The notes: generated from the sequence alone by a model not told the origin. Shown: positions 18,609-27,923, numbered from the stretch's first letter. The stretch: DNA of 64,000 bases from Candidatus Defluviibacterium haderslevense (GCA_016712225.1 JADJRL010000003.1:1013001-1077000), one strand, 5' to 3'. Program-made: numbers and translations.

Positions 18609-19031
18609 ATGACCAATTCAAAATTTACCCCCACCGAAGCTGAGTTTCAATATAATCCTACGTTTAATGAGAGAGAATTGCGATTATTCTTTAAATCGCA
18701 TGGTGAAGCGATAGAGGCCGAAAATCTAATTAAGGATAAATTTGGAAATGAATTTCCGGATTGTATATTGAAAGTACGAATAGCCGCACATTATTGCGAT
18801 TTAAAATTTTGTATAGAAAATGAAGAGTTACTCTTAACGGAAAAAATAAAATATGCGAATCAAGAGTTGAAAGTATTTATGGCGAATAATATTGACACAC
18901 CGTTTGTTTTATGTTATTGGTATATTGAAAATAATTTCTCATATCCTGCCACAACAACACAAGAATCAGCGAGGTCAGAACCAGGTGAATTAAAAAGCCG
19001 ACTTAAATCATTCATTGTCGATACCAATTGA
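18609..19031 (+). CDS. Hypothetical protein
   Basis: A 140-aa soluble protein without signal peptide or membrane segment. It alternates helices and strands and holds AHYCDLKFCIENEELLLTEKI in the middle and VLCYWYIENNF near residue 105; no family is recognised. The start at 18609 follows an AT-rich leader. It converges with a small minus-strand frame (19008-19184), overlapping it by 24 bp. Confidence 0.5.
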   Translation: MTNSKFTPTEAEFQYNPTFNERELRLFFKSHGEAIEAENLIKDKFGNEFPDCILKVRIAAHYCDLKFCIENEELLLTEKIKYANQELKVFMANNIDTPFVLCYWYIENNFSYPATTTQESARSEPGELKSRLKSFIVDTN

Positions 19032-19184
19032 TTGCCACATGTAATATTTTATACCATCGCTTCCTATATATTCTCCAGTAATTTTTCCAGGTATATCTGA
19101 TCTAATTCTACGCGTACAAATTCCATTCTCGTCTCGTTCTGGTTTACCATCAGATCCAGTCACATATATTTCAGAACGTTTCAT
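19008..19184 (-). CDS. Small protein, 58 aa, unknown
   Basis: The reading frame MKRSEIYVTGSDGKPERDEN... ends at the TGA complementary to 19008-19010. It has balanced composition, with repeated T/Y-x-G-S-D-G motifs (VTGSDGK, YIGSDGIK) that suggest two short beta-hairpins. AGGAGT lies 6 bases before the ATG, an unusually good Shine-Dalgarno for this genome. It is followed upstream by transposase debris. It may be a real small accessory gene; no homologue is recognised. Confidence 0.4.
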   Translation of the reverse strand: MKRSEIYVTGSDGKPERDENGICTRRIRSDIPGKITGEYIGSDGIKYYMWQSIGIDNE

Positions 19185-19216
19185 ATTAAGACTCCTAGTT
19201 TCTTATAAATAGTATA

Positions 19217-19495
19217 TTAATTCCAATATGCATCAACTGCCATGCACATTGCCCTCTCAAATGGATCTGAATTGAAGTTACTGCGGTTTATTTTCCGACA
19301 AAATTCCTTCAAATAGTTTTGTAAGTGTTCTTTTGAAACTGAATGATGAACACCTGTAGTCATCTTTTAGCATTCGAAATGACTTTATCTGCCGACGGTA
19401 AATTTCCCATCGCTCTCTTTAGTTGAGTAACTTTTTGTTTCAGACCACCAATTAGGCAAAGCGACAATTACCTCTCCAATCTCCTATAATCTAAC
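19217..19495 (-). pseudogene. IS1595-family (ISXO2-like) transposase C-terminal remnant
   Basis: The minus-strand frame 19363-19217 reads TTGVHHSVSKEHLQNYLKEF, then CRKINRSNF...FERAM and a stop. G-x-H-H-x-V-S-x-x-(H/Y)-L-Q-x-Y-L-x-E-F-x-x-(R/K)-x-N-R is the end of ISXO2-like transposases, downstream of the last catalytic residue. Upstream on the same strand, up to about 19495, the sequence is shifted and interrupted by stops. No inverted repeats or intact catalytic core remain, so the element is dead. Confidence 0.7.
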
Positions 19496-19518
19496 ATTTT
19501 CATCAATTTTCTTTGGTG

Positions 19519-20418
19519 TCAGAAAGTTTTGAACTTTTCATAGATATTATGTAAATTAGGTTTTGTGTATAGTCCTCCTTTGTCGTTTTCTGATAAAGAC
19601 AAATATTTGGATGCATTTTCCCAATTTTCATATGGTTTATTCACCTTTTTAGCAACCTTTTTATAGGCATTCCATTCTTCTTTATTCATTGTAGTACCTT
19701 CGTTGAATCCTAATCGGTAGCCTTTCTTTACAATATTGAGTCTTTCAGATGGTGTACCATGATGAGAGGGTGAGTTGAAATTATAATCACCAATATTATA
19801 AAATTTTCTAAAAACTCTTACAATGTGATCTTCTCTCCTTTTCAAGTCTAAACTCCAATCTTTATTTGGCTCAAATTTTGTCATCATTTGTGAGTAATGG
19901 TTTTCACGAGAATGAAGCCATCCTAACATAAAACCTGCAACAAAATCAGCAAATAATTCCCTTTCTTTACCGCTCAAATCAAGATTGTTTTTGAAATCAA
20001 AAATGTGTGCCGCTTCATGGTATATTATATAATCAAAAACATCTTGCTCAGTTTGTTCTGAAAGCTCTAGACCAAGAAGAATAGTTCCATCGTTTTTACT
20101 TGAATTAGTGATTCTATTTGTAGCTAAAGCATTTGGGGCTTTTCTATCATCGTACCACTTGATATTCACTTCTAAATTAAAATAATCAAGCAAATCTTGT
20201 TCTTTTGATAGATTATGAGATACTTCTCTAATGACAGTGCCATCGTCATAGGTGTGTGAACTGGAGAATTCTTCTTTCTCAATGATTAAACTTTCTAAGT
20301 CACCAAGATTCAATCCCAAAAGACTGCATTCCTTCCTAGTACTAAGGTCGATTTGGCCATAAACTAATGTTGTGTTGTAAACAGTTAATAATTGGAGGCA
20401 AATAATGATTTTTTTCAT
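19519..20418 (-). CDS. Secreted HExxH metallopeptidase-like protein
   Basis: A 299-aa protein with a signal peptide (MKKIIICLQLLTVYNTTLVYG, cleavage before Q). Residues 130-180 hold YHEAAHIFDF and, 20 residues on, KERELFADFVAGFMLGW: HEAAH is the zinc site and the downstream E/D-x-x-A-D helix is where gluzincin-like enzymes supply the third ligand. HGTPSERLN near residue 222 resembles the H-P-x-x-x-x-R segment of M48-like and related peptidases. It should act in the periplasm or outside. The stop is close to IS debris; the 86-aa membrane protein upstream is on the same strand. Confidence 0.7.
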   Translation of the reverse strand: MKKIIICLQLLTVYNTTLVYGQIDLSTRKECSLLGLNLGDLESLIIEKEEFSSSHTYDDGTVIREVSHNLSKEQDLLDYFNLEVNIKWYDDRKAPNALATNRITNSSKNDGTILLGLELSEQTEQDVFDYIIYHEAAHIFDFKNNLDLSGKERELFADFVAGFMLGWLHSRENHYSQMMTKFEPNKDWSLDLKRREDHIVRVFRKFYNIGDYNFNSPSHHGTPSERLNIVKKGYRLGFNEGTTMNKEEWNAYKKVAKKVNKPYENWENASKYLSLSENDKGGLYTKPNLHNIYEKFKTF

Positions 20419-20455
20419 TTTAATTGAATTTAATTAGATGATATAATTTCCAAAG

Positions 20456-20716
20456 CTAACAGATTGTAGCGTTGTTATTGTCACATTCGTTGGGCAAATA
20501 ACTGATTATTCGATTATAATTATCTAGGTCAATTCGCACTTCGACTAGTTTATTCACACAGCTTTGTACATTGATAGCTAAAGGAAGCAAATGGACGAAC
20601 ACTAAAATTGCAAAATAGCTAATCCACAGTTTCTGGTCGGTAGGATTGAGTACAGCTATTTTATTTTGCACTTTGTCCATCGTAAATTTTAAATTTTGAT
20701 TAGTGTAATGCATCAT
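20456..20716 (-). CDS. Small single-pass membrane protein
   Basis: An 86-aa protein with one hydrophobic helix (WISYFAILVFVHLLPLAI, about residues 31-48) and a C-terminal part with three cysteines. An in-frame ATG at residue 13 (MDKVQNK) is an alternative start. It lies 37 bp upstream of the secreted metallopeptidase gene on the same strand, so the two are probably co-transcribed; it could be a membrane partner of that enzyme. Family not recognised. Confidence 0.5.
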   Translation of the reverse strand: MMHYTNQNLKFTMDKVQNKIAVLNPTDQKLWISYFAILVFVHLLPLAINVQSCVNKLVEVRIDLDNYNRIISYLPNECDNNNATIC

Positions 20717-20848
20717 GTGAACTTAGATTATTCTTAAATGCTGTTAACTAGTACTTATGCCGTAAAACTTCGTAAATACTTACAAATATAAACCTCACTT
20801 TACATATATCCAAATCATCTATTAGACTTTAGCTAAATTTGTTTGGTT

Positions 20849-23518
20849 TTACAAACTACCTGAAACTATACCGTATTGAAATGTATTTTGACTTTGAGAT
20901 TCAGTAGTAACCTCCTCCTTAATATTGTTTTCATCTAATAGTTGTGGTAATTCTCTTATATTGTGTTGTTCAAATCCGGGTAATGGATAATTGGAAAACA
21001 AGTACGTTGTTGCAACTTCTCTTAATGTACGATTCCGTCCACATGCTTGAAGTAATTCTGATTCTATAAAGTGGAATTGGATGCTCCTAAGTTCTTCATG
21101 AGGAAATGTCATTATTTTAAATTGAAATCCGTTGTGACAAACTGTTTGTTCACCCATTTCAATATCATTCTGATTGAATTGAATATTTAACTCTGAAGCT
21201 ACTAATAAGTAAATAAATGAAGGTATGTGTGGTGTGCCTATGACAGCAATATCTTCACCTTTAAATTCATCATATCCAGAGCAATTCCCAAAATGAATTT
21301 TTGTATTACTATCTGGAAATAAGTTGCGATGTTTTATATAAGTAATTATTGGTTTATTAACAATAAGATTTCTAATTGAATTAAGATTGGATGCATTATT
21401 TCGGTTTCCCAATGTCGAGCGACTTAGGCTTAAATTAGAATATTGGATACGGGAACCCGTATGTTTAACACTTGATAGATCTTTCCATATAATTTTACCA
21501 TATAATGCTTTGCAAAAAGTTTCATTGGTTGTAGCTGATAATATAATTAGCTTTTTATCGGGATATAATTTGTGTTTTTGAATATAATGAATTTTCTTAT
21601 CCCCATTGGTGTCTTTTAGATTCTCAGGAGTTGCCATCCAATAATCACATTTGAAGGAAGGTAATATAGCCCCTTTTACAAAAACTTTATTGCTATTAAT
21701 TTTTTTTCTAAATTCGGCCATATCGGTTATTTTTAGTGGATTTCCTTGATGGACCATATTTAAATTGTCATTTGAATTTGCTAAATCAAGTAGTTGTTGC
21801 ACGGCTTTTTGATCAGTATCATTTAATTCATCTTGTATTATTCTTAAATCCTTGGTAGTAAATGAATTTGTTTCTAAAATATACTGGGTTGGATCTTCAT
21901 CAAAAATTATTGTATGGTGATTAGGAAAATCTGAAAACAGGATTCTTTTATGTGTAGTTATAACCAATTGATCAGAATTGAGACATGTATCTAATTCTTT
22001 AAAGTAATTATTCATTTTTTTTCTGAATTCCATAATTTCACTACCTACAAAATGAGTGTTTGCTATATCACTTGAACTGCACTCCTTTAGATAACTTGCC
22101 GCACCTTCATAGTCACCAATAGCTTGCAATTTATCATATTCTTGTTGAATTGCTTCAGGTAATTTTGGTATTTCAGGTGTAACAAGGACAGTTCTTCCTA
22201 AATTTCTATACCTCTTGGCAATTTCTTCTTTTAACTTATGGGTTGGTGCTGCAATTATACACCCATCCAGATTTAGTGATAATAACTTTTCGGTTTTTCC
22301 TATGCCAGTAATAGCTTTCAGTATATATTTTCCATTACCTGGGGTTTCAATTGCTTGTTTTAAAAATGAATCCATTTCCATCTCCGCTTGCTTTAGACTA
22401 ATTTCAGGATGTCCAAGAAGTTTTTGAGCCTCCATCCTTTTCTTAAAATGTAAATCTGTAAGTCTTTCATATATTAATGAAGCAGGATCATTTGTTGCAT
22501 AATTTGATATCTTCTGTTCAAAAATATAGGTTCCTTTAGTATAGTTAATATCAAACCAATCTGAGATATATTCTTTTCTCTCATCAATTGATTTATTATT
22601 TTGAATAGCTTCCTTCCATTTTTTAGCCCCACCTTCAATTCTTCTCATCCCACTGTATAATCCTAACAGCTCTGAATGATATATTTTTATATTCATTGAA
22701 AGGAAATCATCTAATAACTTGAATTCCAATCTAGCTTTTTCCCAATCAAAATTTCTAATTGGTGGTTCATTTATCACTAATTCCTTTGTATAGTTATAGG
22801 AATTTGTGGTTGTTGAATCACTTAGATATGGCATGGCTAGCAAATTTTTAGCCTCCTGGTGTTTGTTGGGGGCAGCATTTTTCTTATTTTTTAAGGCTTT
22901 TCTTACACCTTGTGTAGATTCTATATGTTTGGTTTGATAAAGGTCACTTACGGATATTAGAAGCAGTGATGATAGAAGAGTAGTGTCTTGCTTGTAGAGC
23001 AGATCTTTTCCACCATAAAATTTTTGAACACAACTAAGTTTGTCAGCTTCTGGGAAGATCTTCTGCATCCTTTCTCTAACTAGATTATTATATTCATCAA
23101 AATTTGTAATAACTCGATCTAAAACAAAAATAAGCCGATATTTTATAGCTAATTTTAACTTTTCTTCTATTGGTAAGTTATTATCAGTTGGATCACTCAA
23201 AGTTCTGTATATACCATTAGGCATTGGTAGTTCAAGTTCAATTAGTCTATTAATTGCATTTCCAAGAGATAGTTTCTTATCAACATCAATAATTATAAGT
23301 TGTGAAGAATTGAAATTTTCTTCTATAATCCAATTATAATTGCATATTGCAGGATTGAAAGAATAACATTGATTTCCAACGAATTCGACAAAATCTGATA
23401 TTGTCATTTGACTAGGGCTAGTACTTCCTAATCTAACACTCCATTTTCTTACTTCATCTCCCTTTTTTGGTTTTTGATAAGTTGGTTCAGAGTCTAATGT
23501 AACTGTAATTTTCATCAT
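20849..23518 (-). CDS. Primase-like/SF2 helicase-like fusion protein
   Basis: An 889-aa protein. The N-terminal 200 residues contain IIIDVDKK (about 75-82), YRLIFVLDRVI (about 130-140) and a C-x-x-x-F-Y-G-G segment (about 165-173), the order of metal-binding and nucleotide-binding motifs in archaeo-eukaryotic primases of plasmids and phages. The middle has a P-loop ILKAITGIGKTEK (about 400), then TIIFDEDP (about 536, Walker B). The end (ELLQACGRNRTLREVATTYL, about 835) resembles an SF2 motif VI-type arginine segment. It therefore looks like a replication protein joining primer synthesis and unwinding. It is transcribed away from the iteron-like array. No exact family is recognised. Confidence 0.6.
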   Translation of the reverse strand: MMKITVTLDSEPTYQKPKKGDEVRKWSVRLGSTSPSQMTISDFVEFVGNQCYSFNPAICNYNWIIEENFNSSQLIIIDVDKKLSLGNAINRLIELELPMPNGIYRTLSDPTDNNLPIEEKLKLAIKYRLIFVLDRVITNFDEYNNLVRERMQKIFPEADKLSCVQKFYGGKDLLYKQDTTLLSSLLLISVSDLYQTKHIESTQGVRKALKNKKNAAPNKHQEAKNLLAMPYLSDSTTTNSYNYTKELVINEPPIRNFDWEKARLEFKLLDDFLSMNIKIYHSELLGLYSGMRRIEGGAKKWKEAIQNNKSIDERKEYISDWFDINYTKGTYIFEQKISNYATNDPASLIYERLTDLHFKKRMEAQKLLGHPEISLKQAEMEMDSFLKQAIETPGNGKYILKAITGIGKTEKLLSLNLDGCIIAAPTHKLKEEIAKRYRNLGRTVLVTPEIPKLPEAIQQEYDKLQAIGDYEGAASYLKECSSSDIANTHFVGSEIMEFRKKMNNYFKELDTCLNSDQLVITTHKRILFSDFPNHHTIIFDEDPTQYILETNSFTTKDLRIIQDELNDTDQKAVQQLLDLANSNDNLNMVHQGNPLKITDMAEFRKKINSNKVFVKGAILPSFKCDYWMATPENLKDTNGDKKIHYIQKHKLYPDKKLIILSATTNETFCKALYGKIIWKDLSSVKHTGSRIQYSNLSLSRSTLGNRNNASNLNSIRNLIVNKPIITYIKHRNLFPDSNTKIHFGNCSGYDEFKGEDIAVIGTPHIPSFIYLLVASELNIQFNQNDIEMGEQTVCHNGFQFKIMTFPHEELRSIQFHFIESELLQACGRNRTLREVATTYLFSNYPLPGFEQHNIRELPQLLDENNIKEEVTTESQSQNTFQYGIVSGSL

Positions 23519-23799
23519 AATTATTTGCTTTGATTGTTAATTAATAATATTTCCATTTATTTAATGCCATAGCCTATCATGGTTAATCAGATAAACCTTC
23601 TATTAACTATATATATGTTTTTACAACTTAATGAGTGCGATTTGAAAGAGTATATCCGTATTTAATAATTTGAAAAATATCAGTAAGACCCTTTGATGCT
23701 TGATTTGCTTCGATTTGTGAGCAGCAATATTAATACCAAGCATTTGGTGCATTCATCCCAAAAGACCCCTTATAACTCTCATAATTGCCTTATAAGCAA

Positions 23800-23979
23800 T
23801 CAATGTATAGATATCCGATGATTATCTAAAAATGCTTCGATATCAGTTTCTCTAAACAGCAATCGACGACCTCTTCTTATATAGGAAATTCTGTTTTCTC
23901 TAACGTACCTATACATTGTGCTTTTGCTACAATTCAGATAAGTAGCTACATCTTCTAAATTGAGTAATTTTTTATTCAT
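23800..23979 (-). CDS. Excisionase-like helix-turn-helix protein
   Basis: A 59-aa protein: LNLEDVATYLNCSKSTMYRY followed by VRENRISYIRRGRRLLF and a final helix FRETDIEAFLDNH. This is the complete MerR/HTH_17 fold of excisionase-family proteins, with the recognition helix at STMYRYV and the wing at RRGRRLLF. Such proteins bend DNA to direct excision or act as element repressors. It is too short for an ordinary ORF screen. It sits in the intergenic region between the two replication genes, next to the TGYACYGAT array, which it might bind. Confidence 0.75.
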   Translation of the reverse strand: MNKKLLNLEDVATYLNCSKSTMYRYVRENRISYIRRGRRLLFRETDIEAFLDNHRISIH

Positions 23980-24110
23980 AATTTATACTTTTTATTCATT
24001 TTCTTATAAACCAAGAACAATTTGAGATTTTTCGTTCAAAGATCATTTCAGAAAAAATGTTAATTATTTATAAAAGAACTTGATAATTAGCTGAATTTTG
24101 AACAGTACAT

Positions 24111-24156
24111 GACCATTAAAGTGATGAATTGTACCGATGAATTTAAAATCTACCCA
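24111..24156 (+). repeat. Imperfect direct repeat, left copy
   Basis: Starts TGACCATTAAAGTGATGAAT and shares about three quarters of its positions over 45 bp with 27924-27969. It begins inside the TGYACYGAT array. Confidence 0.6.
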
Positions 24157-24316
24157 TTGGTCAAAATTCATGAAAATTAAGGATTTTCTCTGTTTGATTT
24201 TGAAATTTTAACAAAAGAATTTCTGGAATATGGACACAAGTAGCTGTGGATATTGATTTTATCAATAGTCTGTAATAATCCACAATCTATATACAACAAT
24301 TGAATAAATCAATATT

Positions 24317-24351
24317 ATTCAGGTTCAATTGTTATTAATTTATACCTGAAT
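24317..24351. other. 8-bp inverted repeat ATTCAGGT/ACCTGAAT
   Basis: Arms at 24317-24324 and 24344-24351 with a 19-bp AT-rich loop, inside the candidate origin region. No T-run follows, so a binding site or cruciform is more likely than a terminator. Confidence 0.45.
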
Positions 24352-24625
24352 CCATTGAATTTATTAGATTTCAAGTCATTTTACATTTTATTGAAATAGA
24401 TTCATTGAATTATATTCACACTAGATATTTTATTCAAATGCACCGATGCACCGATTATACACTAATTTTTACTGAAATTGTATTTACAATAATCATATTT
24501 TTATTATACCACATTACTACCTACTCTCTCTTAATAATCTCTCTCATAAAGTAAAATATATTAAGAAAGGGGTGGAAAGATCAGTTCAATATGGTAGGAA
24601 ATCTATATACAGTTGGAGTTTTAGA

Positions 24626-24665
24626 TGTACTGATTCTGCAATTGATAGATCGGTGCATCAGTACA
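24626..24665. other. Bulged hairpin built from TGYACYGAT copies
   Basis: TGTACTGAT-tc-TGCA at 24626-24640 pairs with TGCATCAGTACA at 24654-24665, a 12-bp stem with a 2-base bulge. It is formed by facing copies of the nonamer and could extrude as a cruciform or act as an RNA hairpin in the leader of the next operon. Confidence 0.55.
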
Positions 24666-24926
24666 GATATGTAATAATTTGAATTCATCTTAATTTTGTC
24701 AATGTTTATCATAGGAGGATAAATTAAGGTTTCCATTGTTAAATTGTTCGAAAATTAAATTATTTTTAAAATTAAATTTTCAGTTTATTTATCTATATAA
24801 CAGCTATTTATCAGCTATTTATACATATATATAATATATAAATAAAGAATATATATTGCTTTTCCTCCCTTTTGATAAGTTTTTGTCAAAAAATATACTA
24901 ATTATATTAAAGGAGCAAAGAATTAT

Positions 24927-25217
24927 ATGAACCCAGAAAATATTAAAAATAGAATACTTAGTGAAATTAGGTCAGAAATGGATCATCTTTTGACTAGAGT
25001 TATATATAGTATTGAAAAACTAACAGAGGAAGAATATACCAATTTGACTGAATATGTTACTAGAATTAAAGCCGCAGAAATACTAGATATATCTCTACCA
25101 ACTCTAACAAAACTAACTAAGGAGAAAAAATTGAAAGCGTATTTTATAAGCAATAAATGTTACTACCTGAGACAACAATTGCTCGAGCTGATAACAAATA
25201 ATTTTAAATCAAAATAA
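24927..25217 (+). CDS. Helix-turn-helix (excisionase-type) regulator
   Basis: A 96-aa protein: residues 1-40 are a helical, acidic leader; residues 44-90 form a HTH_17-type domain, VTRIKAAEILDISLPTLTKL, then the wing KEKKLKAYFISNKCYYLRQQ. It has the same length and layout as the minus-strand protein at 36344-36634 and probably has the same kind of role (control of excision or replication). AAAGGAG lies about 11 bases upstream. It is the first gene of a tight operon with the 174-aa protein (11-bp gap) and the PrimPol gene, downstream of the iteron-like array. Confidence 0.75.
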   Translation: MNPENIKNRILSEIRSEMDHLLTRVIYSIEKLTEEEYTNLTEYVTRIKAAEILDISLPTLTKLTKEKKLKAYFISNKCYYLRQQLLELITNNFKSK

Positions 25218-25228
25218 AGTATACAAAA

Positions 25229-25753
25229 ATGGAAATAAATATTAAAAATTTAAACACTAAAGAACTGTCCAATCCTACAATCAAAGAGAGCGTTGGATGG
25301 GTAAATGATCTGAAAGAAGAATTAGATTTAATTTTTAGAAGGGATTTTGGAATAGGAATCTTGAAAATGGAAAAGAATCACCATTTAATAAGGATTAATC
25401 TAAGATTGGCACCAATTGAATATATTAGTCAGATTGAAAACTTTATAAATGAACTAACTTCTCCACAGCTTAAATCAAAAATAATATGTATTGATTTGGA
25501 TTATAAATGGAAGTTAATAATTTACAAAAGTAATATGCCATTTAAAAATGAAACTATTCTTTATAATCCATGGACATTTAAACCTATCGTTAGTACTGGA
25601 AGTAGTATTGGTATTGTCTCAACTATAGTTAGCAATGAATGCGATGAAATAAATAATAGACTTACCCTTCTTGAGTTTCTTTCATTAGATGAACATGAAT
25701 TATTAAAGAATTTATTTAAATATTTAATTGAACAAGTAAGTTCAAATAATTAA
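25229..25753 (+). CDS. Hypothetical operon protein between HTH and PrimPol
   Basis: A 174-aa soluble protein with alternating strands and helices: HHLIRINLRLAPIEYISQIE in the middle, IICIDLDYKWKLIIYKS near residue 92, and a helical, acidic C-terminus. No known motif; the IDLDY strand is reminiscent of metal-binding strands but unsupported by other residues. It begins 11 bp after the HTH gene and ends 25 bp before the PrimPol gene, so it is likely a replication or regulation accessory of the element. Confidence 0.6.
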   Translation: MEINIKNLNTKELSNPTIKESVGWVNDLKEELDLIFRRDFGIGILKMEKNHHLIRINLRLAPIEYISQIENFINELTSPQLKSKIICIDLDYKWKLIIYKSNMPFKNETILYNPWTFKPIVSTGSSIGIVSTIVSNECDEINNRLTLLEFLSLDEHELLKNLFKYLIEQVSSNN

Positions 25754-25778
25754 ATATTAAACAAAAGGTTATTAAATT

Positions 25779-27884
25779 ATGACACATTTATTTAAATTAT
25801 TAGAAAACAGCGGATCCTTGGTCCCAATTGTTGAAGATAAAAAATCTTTTGCAGGTTGGAATAAATATCAGACAACTCCACCAACAAAAGAAGAATTAAC
25901 TAAGTGGATTTCAGGCAGTTATCAAGGGTTTGGTTTATTTATGGGGTATGGTAATTATCAGGTTATTGATATTGATCTTAAAAATGCAAGTATAGATCAA
26001 GCAAATTCCCTATTTGAAACAGTTTGGAGTTATATTCCCAATGATTTGAAATTAAAAATTACGGTTCAAAAAACTAGAAACAATGGTTTGCACATGATTT
26101 ATAGATGCAAAATACCTGCAATTCACGAAAAGATATTAATCAATCCAGAATCAAAAAAAACCGTTGTAGAAACAATTGGAGCTAAGAACTATATACTAAT
26201 TGAACCAAGTCCAAATTACAAAATTGTTAGTGGAAGTTTAGATGATATTCATGAAATTTCAGTTGATGAGCATAATTCATTGATAGGATATTTTAAAAAA
26301 ATGGATACATACTCTGTAAATGAAAATGAAATAAAAATCAATCCAGACTTGGATATTGATTTAATTTCAAAGCAGATCCAAACTGAGGGAGTAAAGAAAG
26401 AAATCCAAAAATTGGTTAATGAAATTGTTAGCAAAAATCTGAATGTGACTACTGATTATAATCAATGGATTGAAATTGGTTATGCCTTGGGAAATGAATT
26501 GGGAGAAGATGGACGTGATTATTTTCACTCCTTAGGTGAAAATCATCCCGAGTATGAAATCAATGGATCAGATCAACAGTATAATTCAATTTTAAAATCA
26601 ATACAGCAGAATGACTCTAAAAGGAGATTGAAAATAAGAAGATTAAAACAGATACTTAGAGAAATTCTGAAGGATCAAGTTAATAGTATAGATGAAAATA
26701 AAGTCACATTAGATACCAAATATATTTTAAGTTATATAATGACTAAAGGATTTAAGCGAAACCTCTTTACAAATAATGTTGAAAATCAAGAAGGTATTCC
26801 TGTAAAGGACGTTGATGTAAATAGCATATATGTAGATTTAAGTATACAAGGTTATCGAACTTCAGTAAGGACAATAAACTCGATCATTGGTAGCAATAGA
26901 ATTCAGAGTTATAATCCATTAGTAGAATGGTTAGAATCTGTAGAATTAGATGGGAATGAAAAAACATTAGATGATTTTATAAATTGTTTTAAGTTAAAAA
27001 CAAGTAAGCCTGAATCCGCTACAGCACTTAGACATCTATTAATTAAGTGGCTACTACAATTTCCAGCCGTGATATATGATAATAAGACACCACGTTTAGT
27101 TTTGGTTTTAATCGGTGAATCATACATCGGAAAAACTGAAGTACTGAGAAGGTTACTTCCAAATGATTTTAAAAAATACTATGCAGAATCTGGATTAGAT
27201 AGAGAAAAAGATTCAGACATATTAATGACTGAAAATATTTTAATTAATATTGATGAACTGTCTGGAATAACCAGTACTACTAAAGGATATGAAAAATTTA
27301 AATCGTTAGTAAGTGTCGAGAATTTTAATACCAGAGTTCCATTTGGACTTAGAAATGAATGCATGCAAAGAAAAGCTATTTTATGTGGAACATCCAACAA
27401 TATGGATATAATTAAAGACCACTCAACTGGAAATACAAGATTATTACCATTGGAATTGGAATTTATCGATCAGGAAGCACTAAATGCAATTGATAGACGA
27501 CAATTATTTGGATTTCTTGCAAAACTTTATAAAGAAAAAGGTGCCGATCATTTGCGACTTACACCTGATGAAGTGAAAGTGTTAAAAAATATGTCGGAGG
27601 ATTATACAGAAATAAATATGGAAAAAGATTTGATTATTCGTTATTTGCAACCTGCACCAAAAGAAAAAGACGCATTCAAAACTATCAACGAAATAATTAG
27701 CTATTTATCAAGTTTTTCAACTTCAGATCTAAAACCTAAAGCAATCTCTAGAGAATTAGGCAAATTGGACCAAACTTTTGTAAAAGACCGAAAGCGGCTA
27801 AATGGTCAAAACCTAAATGGTTATTATGTATCGTTTATTCAAGGTGATTATTCAAATGATCTTTCTGAAGTTTTTGAAATTTAG
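25779..27884 (+). CDS. PrimPol-PriCT-VirE replication protein (primase-helicase)
   Basis: A 701-aa protein with three parts. Residues 20-170 form a bifunctional primase/polymerase domain (FGLFMGYGNYQVIDIDLKN with D-x-D, then ETIGAKNYILIEPS). Residues 225-275 resemble the PriCT domain (YNQWIEIGYALGNELGEDGR). Residues 430-560 form a virulence-associated-E/D5-like ATPase: VLIGESYIGKTE (Walker A, about 445), ILINIDELSG (Walker B, about 486), CGTSNN and GNTRLLPLEL (sensor region). Such proteins start replication of phages, satellites and integrative elements. It is the last gene of the operon downstream of the iteron-like array. Confidence 0.85.
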   Translation: MTHLFKLLENSGSLVPIVEDKKSFAGWNKYQTTPPTKEELTKWISGSYQGFGLFMGYGNYQVIDIDLKNASIDQANSLFETVWSYIPNDLKLKITVQKTRNNGLHMIYRCKIPAIHEKILINPESKKTVVETIGAKNYILIEPSPNYKIVSGSLDDIHEISVDEHNSLIGYFKKMDTYSVNENEIKINPDLDIDLISKQIQTEGVKKEIQKLVNEIVSKNLNVTTDYNQWIEIGYALGNELGEDGRDYFHSLGENHPEYEINGSDQQYNSILKSIQQNDSKRRLKIRRLKQILREILKDQVNSIDENKVTLDTKYILSYIMTKGFKRNLFTNNVENQEGIPVKDVDVNSIYVDLSIQGYRTSVRTINSIIGSNRIQSYNPLVEWLESVELDGNEKTLDDFINCFKLKTSKPESATALRHLLIKWLLQFPAVIYDNKTPRLVLVLIGESYIGKTEVLRRLLPNDFKKYYAESGLDREKDSDILMTENILINIDELSGITSTTKGYEKFKSLVSVENFNTRVPFGLRNECMQRKAILCGTSNNMDIIKDHSTGNTRLLPLELEFIDQEALNAIDRRQLFGFLAKLYKEKGADHLRLTPDEVKVLKNMSEDYTEINMEKDLIIRYLQPAPKEKDAFKTINEIISYLSSFSTSDLKPKAISRELGKLDQTFVKDRKRLNGQNLNGYYVSFIQGDYSNDLSEVFEI

Positions 27885-27923
27885 AGAAGTTATAGTTAAA
27901 GGATATACTAATACAACAATAAA

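Larger units (their letters stand above)
24102..24665. repeat. Iteron-like array TGYACYGAT, candidate origin or control region
   Basis: Full matches: 24130-24138 (+), 24439-24447 (+), 24447-24455 (+), 24626-24634 (+), 24649-24657 (-) and 24657-24665 (-). One-mismatch copies: 24102-24110 (-) and 24580-24588 (-). Two pairs overlap by a single base (8-bp period), and the plus copy at 24626 faces the minus pair at 24649/24657. The surrounding sequence is very AT-rich. Position between two divergent replication-type genes, spacing and strand pattern fit replication iterons or an operator cluster. Confidence 0.7.

Noticed and set aside
19217..19495. Intact insertion sequence
   Set aside because: Only the transposase tail is readable; upstream frames are broken and no terminal inverted repeats were seen.
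24102..24665. CRISPR array
   Set aside because: Units are 9 bp, on both strands and irregularly spaced; there are no spacers of constant size and no cas genes.
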